Below, piece after piece: positions 5,398 to 11,576 of a DNA stretch of 11,576 nucleotides; within the stretch, counting starts at the first letter, position 1; the number at the start of each line of letters is the position of its first letter. Under the pieces are notes generated by a model. That model did no database searches. It was not told the origin of the DNA and saw only the letters and a program-made list of their open reading frames with translations. Position numbers and translations under genes: made by a program. Origin of the DNA: Planctomycetaceae bacterium (GTDB lineage: Bacteria; Planctomycetota; Planctomycetia; Planctomycetales; Planctomycetaceae); the NCBI GenBank assembly GCA_020426085.1, contig JAGQQP010000068.1, forward strand, positions 1 to 11,576, in the 5' to 3' direction.

Positions 5398-8300
5398 GCG
5401 GTTCGCTTAACATACAGGCATGCCAGGTAAACAGCACCGATCAGAAAGCAGGCCATGGCGAAGCCAGCAATCCCGCCAGCCAGGAATAACCAGCCAATCA
5501 AACCGATCAGAACCAGAGTGATACCCAGCCACTTTTGTGTTGACTCTGATCGAACGATTCGTGGCAGTCCCCAGAACAAAGCAATCAGGATGGCAATCCA
5601 GAAGACCGTCCAGAGTAATGCGGAACCAAATTGCAGTGTATTATCGGGGCGTACATCTAAAGCAAGACGAGGTTGACCACTGATTTTGGTAAACTCCAGT
5701 TTGTGTCCCTGCAGCGGGATATCAAACTCCAAAGAGATGCCTCCCGCCTGCGTCCAGCCAGCCAGCTGATTCTGTTGCTGTGGTTTGTCAGCCGCCGATT
5801 TCTGCTTTTGACGGACTGATTCGGGAGCCGACAGCACAGCGCCTCCCATTCCACCAGCGCCTCCAGTACCGCCAGCGAATGATCTGTTTTCGGAACTGTA
5901 AGCATCTGACAATGCCTCCTCCACATCTTGCAGCTGATTCCAGACATTGCTTTCTTTCCGATCAGCAATCGCGTTATTGGATGCATCCCGTCTCAGGAAC
6001 TTCGCTTTCCATTCCATGGTAACAGTTACAGGGTTCTGTGGATCGAGAGTCTTGGCCTGTTTTGCAATCGCTTCCGCTTCCGTATAGCGACGCTGATCAA
6101 CCAGTTCATTGAAATTGTCTACCAGTTCACGCAGTTCCTGTTCACGCAGTTCCCGTGATTTGTCTGTTTGAGCTCGTCCTTTCGACTGTATTTCTGGCCG
6201 TCCACTTTTCTTTTCTTCCTGCAGCGGTTTCACCTGTGGCTGCAATTGATCAGTCGTATTCTGCAAGCTCTGCTGACGTCGGAGTGCCCGGCCATCAACG
6301 CCATTAACGTCAACGCTAAAGGAATTCACCGCTTCAGGCTTTTTAGTTTTCTCGACATTTCGAATCGTATGACTTTTCAAACTATTCGGACCATTCAAAG
6401 GAAGATGTGGTGGTCCTGGTTTACCAATGGGAGTACCTGCGCGCGACATCCCCCATTGTGTTGACTGATTTTGAGCCCTGTTGGCTTCGAACAGTGCCGC
6501 ATTATTTCCAATGACCAGTTGATTGAATGTCTCTTCCGAATCGAAATCAGCCTGGCTGTCTGCATTTTCACCCAGTGATTCACCCAGCAGTTTATCTTTT
6601 TGCGCCTGTCGCTGCTGTTCCTTTAACTGAATTTCACTGATCTGCTGCTTGATCCGCTGCCCCTGCTGTCCCTGTTGCAAACCGGAATCCAGTTTCTTTT
6701 CGAGTTGCTTCAGATTACTGATCGCACGGCTGCGAACGCGATCGCTTTTACTACTGCTGTAAACGGAATACAGGTTCTCCACATCTTTCACCATACTGGT
6801 CAACGATTTGTCTTCCTGTATCTGATGAGATTCCACGGGGGTCATATTAGTGCGTGGATCATCCAGCCGGGGTGTCGCAGAATAATCGTCGGGGATATAA
6901 ACATTCCATCTGGTCTGCGCCACGGGAATACCGTATTCCGCATTTTCCGCCGGCAGCACGACCTGGGGTGGCTGTAGATCAATGACATCTGCTCGCCAGC
7001 GAAAAGCCCCCTGGGGCAAGGGTTTGGATAGCCGGCCTGCCAGAATCAGATTCACTTCAAACGAAAGGTCTGCTGCGCTGGTTTTGGGAAGCGCCAGCAG
7101 ATAAATCTGATGTTCGGAATCAGATTTTCCTTTCTCCTGTTTCAAGAGCACTGGTGCCACGGGAACCTGTTTGACAAATGCGCTCAGGATTTGTGAATTT
7201 TCGGGAATCCGGACCGCCAAAAACTGACGTGATCGATTCCGAATTCGATATTCGGCATGTGTTTTCCAGCTGCCATCATGCGCCAGAACTGTTGTCAGTT
7301 CCGAAAGGTTAACGGCGGCGGCAGCCCCCTGATCGGATTGAAACTGTTGAACCTGAAACTGAGGCGGTTTGGCAGTCCCGATGATGCGTGCCAGCTCCAT
7401 CGCCTGATTAGCGAGGGAGTCATTGATCAGTAAAGGCATTTCCTCTCGACTGACTGACACAATACTCTCCGGATTCATCAGAGAGAGTCGTGCCCAGGAA
7501 TGATTGACCAGCATCAGATAATGCTGCTGTGTTTCCAGTTCTGTGGTTTGCGGATCGACCAGTCCACTTGTATCCATCACGCGCACCCGGGGAATTTCGA
7601 TCTGTCCTGACACCGGAGGAGCCTGTGTGGATTCCGCTGTGATAAAATAAATGCCTTCTACCGAATTCTGTAAATGAAGCGTCCATTGAACAACGGCATC
7701 ACCAATCACCCGCTTATCAACCTGCCGAATGGAATCTCCGCGAAAATCAAGATGCTCTCCTAACGCCAGCGGAGTCGTAAACGATAAGACATCTGTTGCT
7801 GCCCCCTGAATTGACCAGCGAATCGCAACAGTATGACTCACCGAAACATTACCGACGGTGGTCATCACCAGGGAATTGGCAGTAATGGAAGGCTGTGCCG
7901 GTGAGAGTTCCAGTTTGATCCATTCAGGAAGTTCAGCCGTAGAACGAAATGCAAATTGAGGTAAACGAGACTGCTGTGACTTCATCTCTGCCGGGAGCTC
8001 TTCCGCAGAAATGGCACGCCAGTCCTTCAGTTCCGGCGCACGGGCTACCAGCGAATCATCACACCAGATCGCCAGATCGCTGCGCACAGCAGAAACTTCC
8101 AGTGGGGTCAGTATCATGATTTCCGCTTCACTCTGGCTCGCATCGCGGGGAATGACGCCTTCGCAGTAGATTTCCACATGGTCCGTTTTGAGTTCTGCAA
8201 ACTCAACAACCAGTACCCGCATGTCGTCTGCATTCTGTTCGATCACATACCAGTCATCCATGCCAGGTGCGTTCACATTCAGTACCAGATAGGACTCGGG

Positions 8301-11300
8301 TAATTCCAGAACAAACGTGGATTCCGGTACCCCTTTCAGCTGATATCGGATACGGCTGGAAAGGCTCAGTTTGCGAGGAGAGACAAAAACAGCATGTTGC
8401 GCTACCGCCTGCTTATCAGATTGACGTCGCGACAGTGAGAACCCCAGTGACAGAGGCCTGCGGGAAAAACGATAAGCCCACTGAGGTTTCAACGTCAGAC
8501 CATTGACTTTCCAATCTGCGGTTGCGGTCTCTGGGTTGCTGAACTGCGCAGAATCAATCTGAATGGCTCCGTTGATTTTGTCAGGGCGTATCTGAAATTG
8601 AGGCTGAGCATAAACGCCGATGGTTCCATTTTCATTCGTTACATTTTCAGGAACAATTTGAGGCAGTTCCAGTGTGCGTGACTGCTTCCCTACAGACAGA
8701 GATTGAAACGCAATCAACTTAATGCTGGTCGTCTCTTTGATATCGCGTCGCAGAAAGACTTTAATCTGACGGGCTTCTCCACTGCCCATAATCTCCCAGC
8801 CGCCGACATCAGGGCCTGAGATCGATTGAACACGTAAGTCCTCTGAGATTTTCAAAGTTGCCTGGTTGATCTGTCCCTGCCGAACCCGATACTGGTGTGT
8901 ACTCCGCAGTTCCACTCCAGCATCCTGAAGAAGAACGGCCTGTGTGGTCTGACACTGGACGATTCCCTGAATGGCCCCTCGCTCTTCGGCTGGTCTCCAG
9001 GCAATCTGGATATCGCCTCCTTCATCAATGGGCAGTTCCAGTTTCGCTTTACCTGCGGTTTTTACTTTTCGATAGGTTGCACGAATTCCGGTAACACTGA
9101 CTTCCACATCCGGGCTGGTCAGATTGACCGTCAACCGACCGCTGGCCACACGTTGAAGATTTACCTGGAAGCTACCTGCTAAACCGGTCTGTTGAGCGGG
9201 GAGATCAAATTCCAGATCCAGAAGATGTAACCCTGGTTTGGCAATCACGATCGAATAAAAATGTTCTGCGACTGATTTCGTCGCACTGAGCCGGTTCAAG
9301 GGAAATGTCAGCAGTGTGGCTGACTCCCCATCTAATTTGGCACTGCTAAGAGCGGCTTTGCCTAATGGGAGTGGCAGAGTGACAGGTTGAGTGCCCGTAG
9401 TATGAATGACCAGTCGTCCTGTAATATGCACCACCGCCTGCCCCGGTTCGGCTCCCGGTTTCACTTCGGCTGAATACAATGCCTGGCTGATTGCACCAAG
9501 AGAGTCTGTCTCCTGATTGAGTAGCTGGTCGGGATGGGCCGCATTCCAGAGCCGTTTGAATTCCTCGCGAGGCAGAAAGATCCGTTGCGAATCCAGAGGA
9601 TCAGTCCCTGCTTCGTAAGGTATGATCAGATTCTGGGGTAGTTTGGGGGAACTGACAATCGGCGTTGATGGCATTCTATCAGCGACTGTTTTTTTCTGTG
9701 CATAGACGGCTGTGGAATCATGGTAAATACATCCCAGCAAGATGAGTGAGGCGATTGTCGCCTGCTTTACAGAGGGTGCTTTCATTGAACCACGGAATTC
9801 TCTTTTCAGTGTTCGAACGACCCATTCAATTCCCCAGCACAGACCTGTGAGCAAGGTGCCGATAAACAGACCATCCAGTACGGAATGAAAACGGACGGGA
9901 AACAGAGAACTGCAGGCAACGGGTAACAGAATCCCAACCAACAAAACCAGCAGTCGTTTGTAACAGGCTAATCGCCGCAATAACCAGCCCGCCCAGAGCA
10001 CACCGAACATCACCGCCAGAAATATCTTCTGACTTGACCGTGCCTGCTGTAAGGAAACCTGCAGCGACAGGGGCTGGTCCTGAGGCTCACCATAATACTG
10101 AAATGCCATCGTACGGAAACCATCCGGTTGCGGTAAAGAAGCAATCACAGACAGGCGTCCGCCCAATGCCCGCTCGGGGTTAGCAACGCTCAATGGGTCT
10201 CCCACTTCTTTCTGGGGAGTTTCACCAGCGACACGATCAGGCAAGTCAGCCGGTTTACCCTGTAATGCAGAAGCTGGTACCGGGGTGACTTTGATGCGAG
10301 GAGACTGTGGGGATTCTGACTGCTGGAATACTTTACCCCCTTCAATTCTGCGTTTGGATTGTGAAAGAAACCGCTGATTGGCTTGCCCCGGCATTTCAGA
10401 TTTTGGTGGCGCACTCGAATAATTCATACTGGGGACGGGGCGGGTATTGGGAGCAGTTTCATCTTGAACATTGAAATCGAAATCCACACCAAGGTTTTTG
10501 GTGTTGGCTTCGAATCGATCTTCAGCACCAGCTTGAAATTCGACCCCATCGTTCAAATAGTACGCTTGAGGTAATTTGGTTTCTCCTTCTTTGATGGAAG
10601 CTTCACGAGAAGAAGCACGAATACCCGGATCGATCATTAAACCAATGACCGCTAACAGCAGACAAAGCCCGGCAAGCAGCGTAATGACTGCACTAAATCC
10701 ACCTTTGCGAAACGCAAAGATGCTGACCAGAATTGTGAGCACCAGAAAGAAAACGATCATCGATCGATTGAAGATCCCACGAGCCGATAAGAGACTAATA
10801 TGCTGGCGAAGATCTTCCAGAATACCCAGTCGAGGTAAAGGATGATCAGGAACGAAATCTCCCGAACTTTCTGAGACGAAATAATCGTAGGGATAAAGAA
10901 TCGACCAGGTCTGATCCAACACGTTTAAAGGCTGAATTGCCCCTGTGCCATCGACAACAGAGATCTGAGGTGGAGACTGCGACAGTTGATTTACCCCTTG
11001 AGTGGACAGCCGTTTGGCATCGTACAGTAGCTGAAGAGTGTGGGCGTTATGCTCCTGAACGTCGGAGGTAACAGGAATGATAAACGCATTCTTCGTCTTG
11101 CGAACTTCGACAGGAGCCCCCTGAACCAGGGCAGAAAGTAACTCAGCCCCCTCAGGTAAGGACACCTGTAATGCCTGAATTCCGACGGCAGAAAAATTGA
11201 GGAATACTTCATTCTGAACTTCACGATTCGGACCGATCACACTTTTCAGAGACATAAGTTGTGCAATAGCGGTGGGGACAGCAGTTTGATCAAAGCGTGT

Positions 11301-11576
11301 TTCCTGAACTTCAATCTGATGACCGATCCCAACAAAACGATAAGCGGCTACAATTCTTTCCCGAGGCTGGTATGCAACGGGAACTGGTAACTCAGCCGAA
11401 TCAATGGTCGTCAGTGTCTGCCCCCGAATTCCCGTTGCCTTGATTTTAAGCCGCTGATCCCCCTCGGCTTCGAATGCAACTTCGCCATACTGCCGGTCCG
11501 CTGACATGATCTGCAGCTGGGGAACAATGACCGATTCCCCCTTCTTGCGAGGCTGTTCGACCGTCACGCTCAGAAT
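5394..11576 (-). CDS. Giant two-module envelope protein with membrane clusters, N-terminus outside the window
   Basis: The frame is open to the window edge, so at least 2060 residues are encoded and the true start is missing. The GTG at 11567 is only the first possible start codon in view; residues here are numbered from it. Module A (1-593) has a beta-rich domain (about 60-215), two helices (269-287, 293-312), a Pro/Ser/Gln-rich linker (320-480) and three helices (514-531, 538-557, 563-585). A signal-peptide-like segment follows M595. Module B (about 625-2057) has an LPREEF motif near 665-670, long beta-rich stretches (700-1560), a Gln-rich coiled-coil-like part (1610-1660), one TPR-like repeat (about 1815-1846, with RRYTEAEAIAKQA and LDPQNP), a Gly-rich patch (1899-1909) and three helices (about 1980-2000, 2013-2030, 2032-2053). 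Arg/Lys-rich turns fit an even topology, with the large domains outside the cytoplasmic membrane. No catalytic motif is recognised and its function is unknown. Similar long uncharacterised proteins are common in planctomycetes. Confidence 0.85.
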   Translation of the reverse strand: MLSVTVEQPRKKGESVIVPQLQIMSADRQYGEVAFEAEGDQRLKIKATGIRGQTLTTIDSAELPVPVAYQPRERIVAAYRFVGIGHQIEVQETRFDQTAVPTAIAQLMSLKSVIGPNREVQNEVFLNFSAVGIQALQVSLPEGAELLSALVQGAPVEVRKTKNAFIIPVTSDVQEHNAHTLQLLYDAKRLSTQGVNQLSQSPPQISVVDGTGAIQPLNVLDQTWSILYPYDYFVSESSGDFVPDHPLPRLGILEDLRQHISLLSARGIFNRSMIVFFLVLTILVSIFAFRKGGFSAVITLLAGLCLLLAVIGLMIDPGIRASSREASIKEGETKLPQAYYLNDGVEFQAGAEDRFEANTKNLGVDFDFNVQDETAPNTRPVPSMNYSSAPPKSEMPGQANQRFLSQSKRRIEGGKVFQQSESPQSPRIKVTPVPASALQGKPADLPDRVAGETPQKEVGDPLSVANPERALGGRLSVIASLPQPDGFRTMAFQYYGEPQDQPLSLQVSLQQARSSQKIFLAVMFGVLWAGWLLRRLACYKRLLVLLVGILLPVACSSLFPVRFHSVLDGLFIGTLLTGLCWGIEWVVRTLKREFRGSMKAPSVKQATIASLILLGCIYHDSTAVYAQKKTVADRMPSTPIVSSPKLPQNLIIPYEAGTDPLDSQRIFLPREEFKRLWNAAHPDQLLNQETDSLGAISQALYSAEVKPGAEPGQAVVHITGRLVIHTTGTQPVTLPLPLGKAALSSAKLDGESATLLTFPLNRLSATKSVAEHFYSIVIAKPGLHLLDLEFDLPAQQTGLAGSFQVNLQRVASGRLTVNLTSPDVEVSVTGIRATYRKVKTAGKAKLELPIDEGGDIQIAWRPAEERGAIQGIVQCQTTQAVLLQDAGVELRSTHQYRVRQGQINQATLKISEDLRVQSISGPDVGGWEIMGSGEARQIKVFLRRDIKETTSIKLIAFQSLSVGKQSRTLELPQIVPENVTNENGTIGVYAQPQFQIRPDKINGAIQIDSAQFSNPETATADWKVNGLTLKPQWAYRFSRRPLSLGFSLSRRQSDKQAVAQHAVFVSPRKLSLSSRIRYQLKGVPESTFVLELPESYLVLNVNAPGMDDWYVIEQNADDMRVLVVEFAELKTDHVEIYCEGVIPRDASQSEAEIMILTPLEVSAVRSDLAIWCDDSLVARAPELKDWRAISAEELPAEMKSQQSRLPQFAFRSTAELPEWIKLELSPAQPSITANSLVMTTVGNVSVSHTVAIRWSIQGAATDVLSFTTPLALGEHLDFRGDSIRQVDKRVIGDAVVQWTLHLQNSVEGIYFITAESTQAPPVSGQIEIPRVRVMDTSGLVDPQTTELETQQHYLMLVNHSWARLSLMNPESIVSVSREEMPLLINDSLANQAMELARIIGTAKPPQFQVQQFQSDQGAAAAVNLSELTTVLAHDGSWKTHAEYRIRNRSRQFLAVRIPENSQILSAFVKQVPVAPVLLKQEKGKSDSEHQIYLLALPKTSAADLSFEVNLILAGRLSKPLPQGAFRWRADVIDLQPPQVVLPAENAEYGIPVAQTRWNVYIPDDYSATPRLDDPRTNMTPVESHQIQEDKSLTSMVKDVENLYSVYSSSKSDRVRSRAISNLKQLEKKLDSGLQQGQQGQRIKQQISEIQLKEQQRQAQKDKLLGESLGENADSQADFDSEETFNQLVIGNNAALFEANRAQNQSTQWGMSRAGTPIGKPGPPHLPLNGPNSLKSHTIRNVEKTKKPEAVNSFSVDVNGVDGRALRRQQSLQNTTDQLQPQVKPLQEEKKSGRPEIQSKGRAQTDKSRELREQELRELVDNFNELVDQRRYTEAEAIAKQAKTLDPQNPVTVTMEWKAKFLRRDASNNAIADRKESNVWNQLQDVEEALSDAYSSENRSFAGGTGGAGGMGGAVLSAPESVRQKQKSAADKPQQQNQLAGWTQAGGISLEFDIPLQGHKLEFTKISGQPRLALDVRPDNTLQFGSALLWTVFWIAILIALFWGLPRIVRSESTQKWLGITLVLIGLIGWLFLAGGIAGFAMACFLIGAVYLACLYVKRTA
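5409..5711 (-). repeat. Module B copy of the C-terminal strand-plus-membrane cluster
   Basis: This encodes residues 1953-2053: HKLEFTKISGQPRLALDV, then three membrane helices, ending in the short basic tail VKRTA. The G-x-P-x-x-x-L-x-L-x-V pattern directly before the first helix is shared with the module A copy at 9813-10124. Confidence 0.5.
6873..7259 (-). repeat. Module B copy of the duplicated domain
   Basis: This stretch encodes residues 1437-1565, running from AEYRIRNRSRQF through AVRIPENSQILSAFVKQVPV to QTRWNVYIPDDY. It is the counterpart of the module A domain at 10872-11216 and has a slightly longer middle part (about 114 against 100 residues between the end motifs). Confidence 0.6.
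9696..9785 (-). other. Internal signal-peptide-like segment starting at an in-frame ATG
   Basis: Residues 595-624 of the giant frame read as a normal export signal: M595, a basic start (MKAPSVKQ), a hydrophobic core (ATIASLILLG), then two possible processing sites. These are a lipobox-like L-L-G-C (C613) and an A-x-A type site at AVYA before QKK. The ATG at 9785-9783 is followed by A, making an ATGA like those at the gene junctions on the other strand. Its upstream sequence (GTGG about 4 nt away, AGAGA further off) is a poor ribosome-binding site. It may be the start of a separate gene, or a signal-anchor kept inside a fusion. Confidence 0.6.
9813..10124 (-). repeat. Module A copy of the C-terminal strand-plus-membrane cluster
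   Basis: This encodes residues 482-585: a short beta stretch (FRTMAFQYYGEPQDQPLSLQV) followed by three membrane helices separated by short loops, the first loop basic (RRLACYKR). It parallels the end of module B at 5409-5711 in order and spacing. It is followed by only about nine basic residues before M595, as expected of a protein's natural C-terminus. Confidence 0.5.
10872..11216 (-). repeat. Module A copy of a protein-level duplicated domain
   Basis: This stretch encodes residues 118-232, running from NEVFLNFS through QVSLPEGAELLSALVQGAPV to DQTWSILYPYDY. By eye it matches the module B copy encoded at 6873-7259: same order of motifs, L-x-V-x-x-P-E-x-x-x-x-L-S-A in both, and a TW/RW-x-x-x-x-P-x-DY end. 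The similarity is at protein level; I see no nucleotide repeat, so the duplication is old. Confidence 0.6.

Noticed and set aside
5857..5880. Gly-rich stretch as a DNA repeat array
   Set aside because: It is a short Gly/Ala-rich coding patch with no regular nucleotide period.
9786..9820. An obvious frameshift converting two ATGA-coupled genes into one frame
   Set aside because: In the frame that would end at the ATGA there is another TGA eight codons earlier, so a simple single-indel history is not clearly supported. It is kept only as one possibility.

Overview
The window looks like a stretch of a planctomycete chromosome, probably a Gimesia or Planctomyces-like member of the Planctomycetaceae. 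This is judged by eye from moderate GC, the SpoIIM/DUF4129/DUF4350 membrane cluster, and a giant secreted and membrane-anchored protein with motifs typical of that phylum (for example LPREEF near the start of a mature domain). No rRNA, tRNA, CRISPR array, insertion sequence or integrase is visible. Gene density is very high, and no gene-free stretch exceeds about 105 bp.

Region 1 (1-4171, + strand) is a tightly packed operon of envelope proteins. It holds the last 45 codons of an upstream gene, then a SpoIIM (DUF95) family membrane protein, an unrecognised 306-residue polytopic membrane protein, a DUF4129 protein and a DUF4350 protein. Every junction overlaps (8, 4, 4 and 29 bp), so the products are probably translationally coupled and made together. 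In many bacteria these families sit beside a MoxR AAA+ ATPase and a DUF58 vWA-type protein and are thought to form a MoxR-linked envelope assembly. MoxR and DUF58 are not in this window; they may lie upstream or elsewhere.

Region 2 (4172-5393) holds two small convergent genes. One is a stand-alone Rieske [2Fe-2S] ferredoxin (+ strand), with a consensus-like -10 box and a short hairpin in its presumed leader. The other is a UPF0173-type metallo-beta-lactamase-fold hydrolase (- strand). Their 3' ends overlap by 9 bp, and a perfect 8-bp hairpin lies just past the Rieske stop codon.

Region 3 (5394-11576, - strand) is one uninterrupted reading frame of at least 2060 codons that runs off the right edge, so its true N-terminus is missing. 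It reads as two related proteins joined head to tail. A first module ends in a three-helix membrane cluster. It is followed at once by a methionine and a signal-peptide-like segment, then a second, longer module that ends in its own three-helix cluster. Aligned by eye, the two modules share a beta-strand-rich domain, a TW/RW-x-x-x-x-P-x-DY motif and a C-terminal membrane cluster, but differ in what is inserted between them. This duplicated, fused architecture is the most unusual thing in the window. No enzymatic or binding function can be assigned to it.
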